Positions 29,501 to 37,947 of a stretch of 64,000 nucleotides of DNA are shown piece by piece. Source of the stretch: Mesostigma viride. Its lineage: Eukaryota; Streptophyta; Mesostigmatophyceae; Mesostigmatales; Mesostigmataceae. Below the pieces are notes generated by a model. That model had not been told where the DNA came from and made no database searches. It saw only the letters and a list, made by a program, of their open reading frames with translations. Both the position numbers and the translations under genes were made by a program. The first letter of the stretch is position 1; each line of letters opens with the position of its first letter. The stretch lies in assembly GCA_009746045.1 (NCBI GenBank), contig RPFO01000167.1:787431-851430 (forward strand), read 5' to 3'.

Positions 29501-30438
29501 TTGTTTTTTCCACCTTGTAACGCACACCTAGCTGTATGCCTTTCCGTAGGGGTAGACAGAGGGGCAGACAGAGGCGATGTGGGTTTGTTGCTGTTTCTTG
29601 CATTTACATGGGGGCTGGCTCACACTGCTACCTGATAGAAAAGCTATAGGGCTTGCTTTGCCGGCCGGGCCGTCATGCGTTGGCTCGCATATGACAAGCC
29701 AACTCCTTGACTAGCTGCTCTCTGAGCGCCCGCGAGAACGAATCCGCTACCCAATACCCCCTCAATTCTGTGTGTTCTCTTCGGTTTTTGCAATTGTTGT
29801 TGGTCAATCAGTGCCTGGTCACCATATCACCAAATTCTACTTCCCTGAACCCATGCCTGGCTCACCAAGGTATAACCTTATCATCAATCCCTGCACACTA
29901 ACTCCTTTCCTCTCACCCTGGCCCTCTGCCCCCCCGCCCCCCCCCCAGGTACGACCTGATCACCAAGCTGGCGGCGGCCGTGTTCCAGACGGATCTGTCG
30001 GTCATGACGTTGATGGACCTCGGCCGCTGCTGGTTCAAGGCCTACTCCTTGGACGACCTGGCAATGAAGGAGATGCCACGCGACACATCCATCTGCCAGT
30101 ACACGTTGCTGCAGAATGGTGTGATGGAGGTGGAGGACGCGCTCATGGACGACCGGTTCGCAGACATCCCCAATGTGAGGTGCGGGTTCGTACGGTTCTA
30201 CGCGGCCGTCCCGTTGAAGGCGACTAGCGGGCACAACGTGGGCACGCTGTGCATCGTGCACGGCCGGCCCAAGAAGCTGTCGCCGAAACAACGGGAGGAG
30301 TTGTGGAACATGGGGGAGCTGGTCTCGCAGCTCATTCAGACAGGTCACACGCCCCTACCGCCCCTGCAAAAGAGGAAGAGGGTTGCAAAAGAGGAAGAGG
30401 GTGCCGTAGGGGGCAGCAATGCTGTTCAAGAATTGTAG
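19979..30438 (+). CDS. MBL-fold hydrolase / degenerate receiver / GAF domain protein, 5 exons
   Basis: Proposed exons are 19979-20539, 24863-25017, 26006-26776, 27953-28311 and 29949-30438, all with GT-AG borders and matching phases (1, 0, 0, 2). Domain order: a metallo-beta-lactamase fold of the type beginning M-x-RFWGTRGS, with the HxHxDH metal motif (His69, His71, Asp73, His74), then TDHE, HDSQYT and FHHDP; a low-complexity linker; a receiver-like domain ([15 protein letters not shown]) lacking the phospho-accepting Asp; a GAF domain. About 777 residues in total. The bacterial-type MBL plus receiver plus GAF layout suggests a signalling hydrolase of bacterial or plastid ancestry. Exon 1 holds a 2-bp slip (see finding). 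Confidence 0.75.
20670..20882 (-). pseudogene. Bacterial transposase N-terminal fragment (HTH)
   Basis: A 70-residue frame: [20 protein letters not shown], then [19 protein letters not shown] and [10 protein letters not shown]. The last part is a helix-turn-helix of the IS630-type transposase N-terminus. The catalytic part is missing. It is likely a remnant from an endosymbiont genome. Confidence 0.6.
20907..21167 (+). pseudogene. IS982-family transposase C-terminal fragment
   Basis: [20 protein letters not shown] followed by [20 protein letters not shown] is the conserved DKGYI...R...E end of IS982-family DDE transposases. The N-terminal and middle parts are absent. It is oriented opposite to the adjacent HTH fragment, showing the island was already rearranged. 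Confidence 0.75.
21172..21350 (-). pseudogene. IS3-family transposase (orfB) fragment
   Basis: Reading leftward, the sequence gives [16 protein letters not shown], an in-frame stop, then [15 protein letters not shown] and a recognisable ERFWRSLK-type continuation. [10 protein letters not shown] carries the second Asp of the DDE triad of IS3 integrase-type transposases. The piece is short and broken by a stop. Confidence 0.75.
21385..21568 (-). pseudogene. ychF: ychF (redox-regulated ATPase/GTPase) fragment
   Basis: Reading leftward: [34 protein letters not shown], then [16 protein letters not shown]. This is the segment of the universally conserved YchF/OLA1 protein just after the G3 region (IRE.DAI.HV.RCFE...ITHV). 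The spelling and codon use are bacterial and close to Rickettsiales forms as I remember them. Only about 60 residues remain, so it is not functional. Confidence 0.8.
21621..22066. mobile_element. hAT-type MITE with 8-bp target duplication (intron 1)
   Basis: Termini TAGGGTTCGGGACGGTACC and its inverse form near-perfect inverted repeats. The octamer CTGCCTTC flanks both ends (21613-21620 and 22067-22074). An 8-bp duplication with TAGGG termini marks the hAT superfamily. At 446 bp there is no transposase. The interior is made of GGTACC-rich subterminal repeats. Confidence 0.88.
22190..22575. repeat. (CCCA)n and (CCCG)n tetranucleotide tracts
   Basis: A CCCA array of about 200 bp with a few interruptions grades into CCCG. 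It lies in intron 1 of the MBL/GAF gene. Pro/Thr/His and Gly/Val/Trp frames across it are artefacts. Confidence 0.95.
22576..23574. other. Intron sequence without supported genes
   Basis: Moderately AT-rich sequence. A weak inverted repeat (GGTACCACCAAAAAATTC near 23100 and its imperfect inverse near 23195) may be a small decayed MITE. Nothing else seen. Confidence 0.35.
23575..24290. repeat. 19-bp minisatellite, about 37 units
   Basis: The unit CATAGCATCATGCCACATC repeats with variants (CACACG, CATGC, AACACGCC). Adjacent runs of variants repeat as blocks, showing higher-order duplication. It lies wholly within intron 1. Confidence 0.95.
24863..25017 (+). CDS. MBL/GAF gene exon 2
   Basis: Acceptor TACTGCAG, donor CAG|GTAAGG. 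It encodes [20 protein letters not shown] and [19 protein letters not shown], the middle metal-site motifs of the MBL fold (HDSQYT, GWGHST). The acceptor stretch ACTGCAGCTCCCGGGAGCGC also occurs about 90 bp upstream (near 24769), an apparent local duplication. Confidence 0.75.
25057..25098 (+). repeat. Partial duplicate of exon 2 end plus donor
   Basis: A stretch reading [10 protein letters not shown] followed by GTAATT copies the exon 2 end [10 protein letters not shown] and its GTAAGG donor, about 80 bp downstream. It could serve as an alternative donor only if the frame stays open; it looks like a decaying tandem copy. Confidence 0.6.
25665..25935. repeat. 11-bp minisatellite CCCCTTCTCCA in intron 2
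   Basis: About 24 units of CCCCTTCTCC(A/C), ending about 70 bp before the exon 3 acceptor. It forms an extreme polypyrimidine stretch upstream of the splice site. Confidence 0.95.
26006..26776 (+). CDS. MBL/GAF gene exon 3: end of MBL fold, linker, start of receiver
   Basis: Opens [19 protein letters not shown], the last metal-site motif of the MBL domain. A linker of about 170 residues rich in Pro, Ser, Ala and Asp follows, with three 9-residue repeats of the type ADASLPCMV (27-bp DNA units, 26369-26452). It closes with [18 protein letters not shown], the first helix-strand of a receiver-like domain. Donor GTGGGT after ATGGAG, phase 0. Confidence 0.7.
26369..26452 (+). repeat. 27-bp coding repeat, three units
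   Basis: GATGCCAGCCTGCCCTGC recurs three times at 27-bp spacing within the linker of exon 3. It adds nine residues per copy and keeps the frame. Confidence 0.85.
27190..27440. repeat. 66-bp tandem repeat in intron 3
   Basis: Units built on ATGTTTGTTATGTCCATCC, GGACCCTACC and ATTCATTGGCCCTACC repeat about three to four times with divergence. No coding meaning seen. Confidence 0.8.
27953..28311 (+). CDS. MBL/GAF gene exon 4: degenerate receiver domain
   Basis: Follows acceptor [28 protein letters not shown] corresponds to the beta3-alpha3 region of response-regulator receivers (LVLLD..LPG.DG), but the phospho-accepting Asp is replaced. [14 protein letters not shown] would be strand 4. The exon continues as a helical linker ([20 protein letters not shown]) towards the GAF domain. 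It ends at 28311 in phase 2 before GTGGGT. A near copy of the donor region recurs about 55 bp downstream. Confidence 0.7.
28383..29310. repeat. 25-bp minisatellite with GCGGCCGC core, about 37 units
   Basis: The unit GCGGCCGCTATCTGTTG plus CTGTTGTT repeats strictly every 25 bp, with GCGCCCGC and GGTGTT variants arranged in larger blocks. It fills more than half of intron 4. Poly-Cys/Leu/Val frames across it are artefacts. Confidence 0.95.
29949..30438 (+). CDS. MBL/GAF gene exon 5: GAF domain
   Basis: Acceptor is a run of C then [65 protein letters not shown] and [20 protein letters not shown] follow the canonical order of a GAF domain of the type found in bacterial and cyanobacterial histidine kinases and cyclases. 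GAF domains bind small ligands such as cyclic nucleotides or bilins; no chromophore Cys is evident. A short basic tail precedes the TAG at 30436. Confidence 0.8.
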
Positions 30439-31207
30439 CCGTACGCAGGAGTGTGCGTCTGCGTTGCTGTATGAAAGCATTGTCAATGCATGGCTGCAGT
30501 GTATTGTAGATCATGAACCAAATGACAAAGCTACCTCATTCGGGGCCAGGGAGCGTTGGTTCGGTGCCCCGTTCGGAGTCCGTCGCACTGTGTGTTGTTT
30601 ACCTACGCGAGCGAGCTTGGGTATGAAAAGGACGGGCTCAAATATATTTTTTGTTGAACTGGCCGATGTGACCAGCTTTGAGCATTAAGGTGCCAGCTGC
30701 CGGTCATGCGGCTCTGGGGAAAGTGCCACGGAGTAAAGCAAGAGGCCTGTGCAAGCCAGGTATGGCGACACTACAAAAGTGCCCCATAGGCATACATGTC
30801 TTATGAAACTCGAATTTTGCGTAGATAAGGGATGCTGGCAGAAATCATTTGGCTGGAGTATGGATGGCCCTTGTTTGTTTCAAGTGCGCTGCGTCACGTC
30901 ATATGATTCGTGTCTGCAGCTCTAGAGGGCTAGAGATTTTGGGGAGAGTTATATATTCCCAAGTTTTGTGTTATAAGTAATAAGTTTTGTGATATAAGTT
31001 ATGTATATACTATATCTACGTTTTGTTTATGCTCACGTGACCCAGTCACGTGTCTATTAATTTTACTCCGACAGTGCAAATTTTATACCGATATCTCGAG
31101 TCCAGTTCTGAAGTTCTCAAATTCTCAAATTCTAATTAAATGTCACATACAGCAAAAATATGCAAGGCAACATTCAATGTGTGACTATTAAATTAAAAAT
31201 TAAATTA
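30439..31207. other. Intergenic DNA
   Basis: 3' flank of the MBL/GAF gene grading into AT-rich sequence before the first LINE tail. No gene or clear polyadenylation signal was identified. Confidence 0.35.
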
Positions 31208-31285
31208 TAACATGCCTCCGTTGGGAGATCATGTGGCACATACTCCTTGATGGATGGGTGGGGTGGAAGGAGCCGCGTACTCGAA

Positions 31286-32025
31286 TTTAACACGTATGGC
31301 TATTTAAAATAGCGCCTTAATGATTGAGAATGAATGCGAAAGACCTTTGACTTCCTATGCGTCACAGCGCACGATGGTGGCTTAAGAATACTTGTCACAC
31401 AATACGAACAAGCTCAAACCCGGAAAACCGGTTTCGTATATTACAATGTTACCACACAGATTAAAACACTCAATGCGGGAAGACTTACACCCAGTAGGCG
31501 AGGGATTCACACTCGAGCCCACAGGAGGATTACACTCCAGGATTAAGCGATGGTAAATAATCTGTAGAGCAACGTGGTAAATTACGATACAAGGTCCGGA
31601 CTGCCGGGCATAGCTCGTGCCTTCCTATTTTGTCCCTTCGTCCCCGTTGGTGGCTGCGCCTGGCGCTGCCAATCAGGCATGACGTGAGGTCCGCGGGGAC
31701 GGGCTTCTCGAACCGTCTAGAACACATTAAAGACCAGTACGGCTAGAGGCCTCTCCTGAAAATATCCAAATGTCCGTAGGTACCATCATAACGCATGTGC
31801 AGTGCCACTTGGCTGTCCCGTAACTCCCGTTCAGGCGCTAGGTCAGTGCCTACGGCGCAAAGGCCAAGTTCGTCAGCAAAACTTCTACACTTACTTCCAC
31901 ACGGATTGCCTCGGCTGCCAACTATACTATGGCCTCGCCGGGCACTGGCGCCGGATTACGGTCGGCGCCGATCGACCGGGACGGATAATTTAATACCACA
32001 AATGGCATGTTGCATCCGTGCAACA
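31286..32025. mobile_element. Unclassified 740-bp insertion with 5-bp target duplication
   Basis: TCGAA occurs on both sides (31281-31285 and 32026-32030), exactly where comparison with the related LINE at 49.5 kb shows extra sequence. The outer ends are weakly inverse (TTTAACACG and CGTGCAACA). Read leftward it begins TGTTGCACGG. A solo LTR or a DNA element are both possible. No coding capacity. Confidence 0.5.
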
Positions 32026-32075
32026 TCGAACTAACCTAACTCTAATCTAGCTAGTCTAGAAAATTCCTAACTACC

Positions 32076-32795
32076 CTACTCATCAAAACGCCTCCTCCGC
32101 TTGGGGGGAGGTGGTTTGCCCACAGGGTTGGGCGTGTGAGCCTTGACAATCCGCTTCCACCGCGTCTTGTTCTGCATGGCGGTCCAAAGAAGGGAGAGAG
32201 AGTGGATGCGGTATTCAAACTGGGCTGGGACCAGTAGGTCATCCAGCAACATCTGTACGTAGTTCGTGACATGTTTCCCTACCTTTTTGGCAATGCCCTT
32301 GGGGCCAGGCCAGGTCAGAATGTGCCGCCCTGGCTGGCCAAGCCGCTGGGGGCCGGCCAGACCAAGGGCGGTGTCGACCTGGCTGGTGCGAGCAAGGTGT
32401 CCTACAAATGCTATCCTACGCTGCCTAATCTCGTCCGAAATACGAGGCATGCCCTGATACAAAGACTCTGATGACGGGCGCTTGGAAAACCCTACGTTCA
32501 GGACCTGTCGGAGCATCCTGTAAACTGTGCCGTCTAGCCTAGATGCCAGTGTGGGGGTGAGTGTCCACGCCTCGGCGCCATACGTGAGCACCGTGAGGAC
32601 GAGGACCTTGAAGAGCATGCGCTTGCGGTGTTCGCCCAGGCCCTTGGAGCGCCAGTAGGTGTTGAGCGAACGGAGCCTAGCCCAGGCCAGGCGAATGCGG
32701 GTGTCCACATCCTCGGCGCTGTCAGGGAGCCAGCTCCCTAACAGTTTGAAGCGGTCGCGGAACGGGACCGTCGTCCCGTCGAGCAGGCGCGGCAT
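32076..32795 (-). pseudogene. LINE ORF2 C-terminal region
   Basis: FRDRFKLLGSWLPDSAEDVD, LVLTVLTYGAEAWTLT and LDGTVYRMLRQVLNV are the classic post-polymerase region of L1/RTE-type reverse transcriptases. The end PPPPKRRRRFDE is shared with the fragment at 49.2-49.5 kb. About 240 residues are open, but the catalytic domain is absent. Confidence 0.85.
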
Positions 32796-32989
32796 AATGT
32801 GTGACTATATGATGAATATCACTCATACATCGCAATCTCTGGTAGCCACGAGCCACGAGGTAGCCATGGCTGACGGCGGAGCTCATAACTTTCACCGGTT
32901 TGAGCACCGACTTTAGCCGTGAATATCACTATCCCTTCGTCTTTCTAAGACGCACATGCTGATATAATTTTCCGAATCTAACACGCAAT

Positions 32990-33669
32990 ATATGACGAGC
33001 TTCCCCACTCACGGGACAAGGCGGCTCCCCCACCAGTCCTACTCACCTTCCCCTCCCCTGAGGATAAGCAGCGGTTCCTCTCTCGTCGCAAGCGGTTGCA
33101 CGACCTCACCTGGACGCTGGATGACGACCTCACCCCCGCTCAGCAACAGCAGCGACGCGACCTGTGGCCGGAATACCTCCGCCATAAGCAGGACCCCCAG
33201 AAGCCCAAGGTGTACTGGAGGGGCGGGGACCTGATGATCAACCACAAGATGTGGACGCCACCAGCGGGCTAGAATAGCAATAGCCCTAGCTTGTAACCAT
33301 TGGCGTCACTGCCGCTAAGGCAGCCATGCCTAGAATGTTGCCTAGCTGTGCCAACACACCTAGTCACGTGCCGCCAACGCACGGTACACAACCAGCCATA
33401 GCCTTAGCCTAGTCCTAGTACAGCCATGCTACGCCCTGGCTATGTTCAGATTACTTGCCCACGCTCCTTGCTATGATATGCTCACATGGGTCTTATTGCA
33501 CCCACAGTTTGCCGGATCGTTAGCCTGTCCTTAGCTAGCCGCGCCCGATTGCAGCTGTGGCATGCCTTTGGCATGAAGGAGACTGGGGGTCTCTGCCCTT
33601 TCTCCTGTAGTGCACACACAGGGATTACAAGCACTTCGGTGCTCCGTGACTCCCCAACGGGAGCACGAG
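32990..33669 (+). mobile_element. LINE ORF1 remnant with 3' tail, plus strand
   Basis: DDLTPAQQQQRRDLWPEYLR and KVYWRGGDLMINHKMWTPP are the last residues of an L1-type ORF1. They are followed by about 400 bp of 3' sequence and the tail GTGCTCCGTGACTCCCCAAC near 33640. No ORF2 lies between. The same arrangement occurs in reverse orientation at 49.77-50.9 kb. Confidence 0.75.
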
Positions 33670-33703
33670 TTTAATTAATTAATTAATTAATTAATTAATT
33701 AAT
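33670..33703. repeat. (TTAA)n tract at LINE junction
   Basis: About eight TTAA units join the tail of one LINE copy to the 5' end of the next. The same kind of tract occurs at 37101-37165, 40589-40632 and 42402-42423. Confidence 0.9.
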
Positions 33704-35487
33704 ATGGCGAGCAAACGCCTGTCCACGCAACGCAGTTTGGCGGATGCGCTGGCCCATGAAAATGCGGCAGCTGCGGCTGCAGCCTCGCTAGATCCGGAAG
33801 GCAGCGGTGACACTAGTCGTGCACTGGTGGCCGCCCAGCAACCTCCCGGGCTCAATGCCTCGCCATATCGGCATCGCCTAACCCTAAACGCGCCCGCTCC
33901 GCCGACAAAACAGGAGGGTCTTCACGCCCCTCGGAACCGCGCTTTCGGCTCCAACCTTTCCAGGTCGATGATCACGACTGGACCAACATGTCCCCGGACG
34001 CTGCTATGCACTACTGCATCTTCTACGGGGACTACGCCTCGCTTTACGACCTGTGCCTCCATCTCCACGCCACCGGCCGCCTCCTCTGCACCGACGGCAA
34101 CCGCTGGCACAACGTCAGCATGGTTTTCGGCTCCCCCTGCCCCCGTCTCCAGCACGCCATCCTCAACTCCCTTCTCCAGCGCTCTGACGGCGAGATCTGG
34201 GCTCCATCCATCTCCGCCCCCACCCTCCGTTCCATCCTCATGGAAGCCTTTCAGCAGCACGTGACCCCCCTTGCTGCTGACGTCGCAGCAATGGGTGGCC
34301 CGCTGGCTGCTGAACTTCCTCACCTCACCGCCACCTCCACTGCCATTTCCGCCTCCACTGCCGACATCAAAGCCCAGCTCCTCGACCTCGACCTACGCCT
34401 TCAAGCCACCGCCACCGCCCTTGAGAGCTTGCAAGACACCGCCGGCCTCACCGCCCAGGCGGTGAAGGACATCGCCGCCCAGCCGGCGCCTGCTGGCCCG
34501 GCCGGCGATGCTCCCTCCACCTGGGCGGACTTGCTTAAGCAGCACACCACCTCCACCACCTCCACCATCTCGGCACAACTCAAGCAACAAGCCCTCGACC
34601 TTCGCGAGGAAGCCGACATCGCCCGGCGCAGCCACAATGTCATCATCAAGCACTTCGACCAGCCGGCAGGTGAGACCTCCACGAGCCTTCTCACGGCATT
34701 CAAGCGCGACATTTTTGCCCCCATGCTACTCACTGGTGAGCTGGACATGTCGGCTGTCCGCCTCCCCCGCGCGCGGGGGAAGGCTGGCCCGGCACCCGTG
34801 AACCTCACCTTTAAGTACATGGCGGACAAACTGGCGTTCCTTAAATGCCGCAAGAAGCTCTCGAGGACTCGCTTCACGCTGGACGACGACTTGACCCTGG
34901 CCCAGCAACAGCGGCGACGCGAGCTATGGCCGACCTACCTTCAGCTCCGGCAGAGCGCAGGGGGGAAGCCGGTATACTGGAGGGGGGCGGTCATCCACGT
35001 TGACCACAAGCCCTGGCAGCCCCCTCCTGCCACCTCAGACTAGGGAATCCATACCAGTAGTGTAGATTAGTCAGGCTTAGCCTAGGTAGCATCATGCATG
35101 GCCCACGCGCATGTGCGCCCATAATGGCCCCCATGGATGTTGCCTTCAGAATTTAGCCAAGCCATGCTTGCCTATAATGGGACCCCCATGGATGTTGCAT
35201 TAAGAATTTAGCTATGCTATGCCTATGCAGAGAGATGCTCTCTGTCGAGAAGCCATGCCCTATAGCCCTTGTATAGCCAATGATGATGATCTTCCTCCCC
35301 CGTGCCAGGATCCCCTTAGCCGGGTTGAACCTGAGACAGCATGGTGGTGCCGGTGCCCTTGAGGCACCTAGAGCAAGTGTTGCTTACATTCCACTCTTGC
35401 AGGAACTAGTAGCCTAGAATGCATTAAAAGCCATATGCCCCTTCTCCGGGATATGTGCTACATATACTCCCAACGGAGCTATATGTT
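33704..35487 (+). mobile_element. ORF1-only (HAL1-like) LINE derivative
   Basis: ORF1 begins MASKRLSTQRSLADALAHEN at 33704 and continues, after a frame shift near 33860, to the stop at 35041. The C-terminal part holds a long helical region, then SHNVIIKHFDQPAGETSTSL, KRDIFAPMLLTGELDMSAVR, VNLTFKYMADKLAFLK and LDDDLTLAQQQRRRELWP: the RRM-like and C-terminal domains of L1 ORF1 RNA-binding proteins. A 3' region of about 400 bp and the tail GTGCTACATATACTCCCAAC end the copy at about 35487. There is no ORF2, so it would need the machinery of a partner LINE. Confidence 0.75.
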
Positions 35488-35736
35488 TCTAATCGCAATC
35501 TCTACATCTGAGTCCTCATCAGATGACATGATGTCAGGTCCAGCCTGTTGTGCATGTTCTCGCAGCACTTTGGTGAGGAGCTCGTCGTATGTCAATTCTG
35601 GCTCCTCACGCGCTGGCTTGCGTATATCTTCAATGATGGCATCTATGTCAAAATAGGCTCGCGCACCCTGGGGGGCTGCGTCTAGCTGCAGCGCGCTCTT
35701 GGCGTAGGGCCGCACTCGCATCTGGGAATACAGCAT
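35479..35736 (-). other. Short acidic open frame, unknown
   Basis: An 85-residue frame ending MSSDEDSDVEIAIRNI, preceded by PAREEPELTYDELLTKVLRE. The acidic end resembles the VEDSSDEDYMPI end of the LINE ORF2 at 37.1 kb, so it may be the C-terminus of another LINE copy in reverse orientation. Support is weak. Confidence 0.35.
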
Positions 35737-35799
35737 CTAGCTTATCTGATTTGAAGTACCGCTCACGCGGATTGAAGACTGAAGAGGGCGCCCATGCCA

Positions 35800-37100
35800 T
35801 ACATCGTTGAGATCATCCGCCAGTTCTATGAAGGGTCCCAAGCCCAGGTCCGTAACGCCGATGGCAGTCACTCCGGCGTTCCCCCTGCACACCGGGGTGT
35901 GGCAGGGCTGTGTGCTCTCCCCATATCTATTCATCATTATGGTGGACTATGTTATGCGGCGTGCACAAGCCCGCTTCGCCCGGGTGGAGGGGCGCCCGCT
36001 GGGGATCGAGGTCACGGATCGGTACGCCAGCTACGGCGGGGTTGACCCACCCTACCGCCTGAGCGATCTGATCAGTACGCTGATGACACGACGCTCGTGG
36101 AAACCCCGGAGTCAGCCCAACTAGTGGCTAGACAGCTTATCACTGGAAGCGCGGGCGCGGTGGGGCTTATGATCAGCAAGAAAACGTAACGGAGGTCATG
36201 GCCATCGGCTTCCCTGCTGGGATAGCCCCGCCCACCCTCCTCGACGATCGTGCTGGACGGCAGCCCCGTTCCCCCGGCGACTCGCTTCAAGCTCCTTGGC
36301 AGCTAGCTTCCCTCCACGGCCGACGACATCAACACCGGCCCGCATTGGCCAGGCCTAGTGGGCGGCCCTCCGCCGCCTCGACCGGGTTCTGGACCTGCCG
36401 CTACCTAAGTGAGCGACGCAAGCGCATTCTGCATGTTCAAGGCCCTTGTCCTCAGCATCCTCCTTTACGGCTGCAAGGCGTGGACCCTGGACCAGGCTCT
36501 GAGCCAGCAGCTTGACGGCACCGTCACTAGAATGCTCCGTCATATCCTCGGCGTCCGCTACCAAGAATGCCGCACCCGGGCCAAACTCTACTGCGAGCTC
36601 CCCGGCTCTTGTCACCCATACCATCCGACACCGCCGCCTCCTCTTTACCGGCCATCTTGCCCGCACAGACCAGGTGAATACCGACGTACGTGGGCCCTGC
36701 CGGGGGGCTTAAGACGGGCCAACCAGGTAGACACCTCCTCCTATGGCAGGGTCCCCTCAAGTGTCCCATCGCAACCCACTGGCAAACTTGCGCGCGCCCG
36801 GCACCGGCGCGGCGCGACCCGGACCTATGTGACACAACTGCTTGAAGATGCAGGGCTTCTGGGACTATCCGTACTCCGCACCCGCATGATTGACAAGGAG
36901 AAATGGGCTGCCATCTGCTATAAGCACCTTCCTGAGGGGTATGCTCCTGTTTTCTCCCCACGGGCCCCGCGGCCCGTTGCTAGCCAGGGTAGAAGTCCGC
37001 AGGTGGAGGTTATTGGCCCTGAGGATAGCCGCTACACTACCGCCTCGTATGCCATTACAGTAGAGGACAGCTCGGATGAGGATTACATGCCCATCTAGTG
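35800..37100 (+). mobile_element. LINE ORF2 fragment with reverse-transcriptase motifs
   Basis: HTGVWQGCVLSPYLFIIMVD is RT motif B and surrounding. YADD (36076-36087), motif C, lies in another frame, followed by TTLVETPESAQL. Further on, LVLSILLYGCKAWTLDQAL and LDGTVTRMLRHILGV give the usual post-RT region. It ends VEDSSDEDYMPI before the (TTAA)n tract. At least three frame changes are visible, so this copy is dead. Confidence 0.8.
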
Positions 37101-37165
37101 CTTAATTAATTAATTAATTAATTAATTAATTAATTAATTAATTAATTAATTAATTAATTAATTAA
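37101..37165. repeat. (TTAA)n tract between two LINE tails
   Basis: About 16 units. The plus-strand LINE ends on its left; a minus-oriented tail (GTGCTCCCGTTGGAGAGTCA) starts on its right at 37171. Confidence 0.95.
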
Positions 37166-37170
37166 AACAC

Positions 37171-37210
37171 GTGCTCCCGTTGGAGAGTCACGGAGCACCG
37201 AAGTGCTTTT
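37171..37210 (-). mobile_element. LINE tail motif, minus orientation
   Basis: GTGCTCCCGTTGGAGAGTCA and CGGAGCACCGAAGTGCTTTT are the inverse of the tail at 33631-33669. Only a short body follows, so this is a severely 5'-truncated copy. Confidence 0.7.
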
Positions 37211-37439
37211 AATGGTGCTTAATGGTTGGGGAATGATGCAGACGATATTAATTGTTTGAACTTTTGTGTAATTATTTTTTCTAATGAGATTAGCATAGTA
37301 CTCCGTGGCATGCCTTTGCGCATGACACGCAAGTACTTACTTACTTAAGAGGGCGCGTTCAAGGCCGCGTCCCACTGTTGACAAGGATCGAATGCTCGCC
37401 TATTCTAGGTTCTACCATGATCTCAAAGGCGGCCTGCAC

Positions 37440-37857
37440 ACGTGGATAGTCAAGGCCCTTGCCAGCCAAAAACCTAGAGTCTAATGAATTACGCCCTGTT
37501 TAAACATGTGGGCTAGCGTCTTGATCAATTTGGGTCTCAAACTAATGCTGTTGTGGTGCTTGAACCAGTAAACTGCTGCACGGTCTAGCAAGTTATAAGC
37601 CGTGAGACAACATCTGCCCTTTAGTGTGGGGGACCCATGCATGCAACAAATATTCCAGCCGGCCTTCCTCTTTCTCCTGCTCATCGATATCATGACAGTA
37701 CAAATTTTCAAATCCGTCATGCTCCTCAGACTTGATCAAATACCCGATCATGCCGGTATAGTTCAGCTTGTGACTTGGCTTCACCTGCCGCACCATAATA
37801 GACGGCCTACCCTTGTCATAATTTCCGCGTTCATCAATGGGTTCCCCCCATCCAAGT
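37440..37857 (-). pseudogene. HUH Rep-like (replitron-type) gene, C-terminal part
   Basis: Reading leftward: LGWGEPIDERGNYDKGRPSI, KPSHKLNYTGMIGYLIKSEE, DEQEKEEGRLEYLLHAW, then in another frame LLDRAAVYWFKHHNSIS and TLAHMFKQG. The GYLIK Tyr fits the nucleophile of HUH replication endonucleases, and the closing segment resembles the C-terminus of Rep proteins of eukaryotic HUH transposons. The N-terminal part lies beyond a 4.3-kb insertion at 42179-42354. Several breaks make it non-functional. Family assignment is from motif memory. Confidence 0.5.
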
Positions 37858-37947
37858 GTCGCGTTTGCGTGCCATTATATCCTAGCCTATCACTTGGAAT
37901 GCATATCCATAGCAATAGAGTACTCATGTGTGTGATCCACTATATTC

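Larger units (their letters stand above)
31208..32810 (-). mobile_element. L1-like LINE, 3' part, minus strand, carrying a 740-bp insertion
   Basis: The 3' tail is at the low-coordinate end: CATGCCTCCGTTGGGAGATC at 31212. The ORF2 C-terminal region is at 32076-32795. The sequence between stop and tail matches the plus-strand fragment at 49474-49592, except for an insertion at 31286-32025. The element is 5'-truncated, lacking the catalytic part of the reverse transcriptase. Confidence 0.75.
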
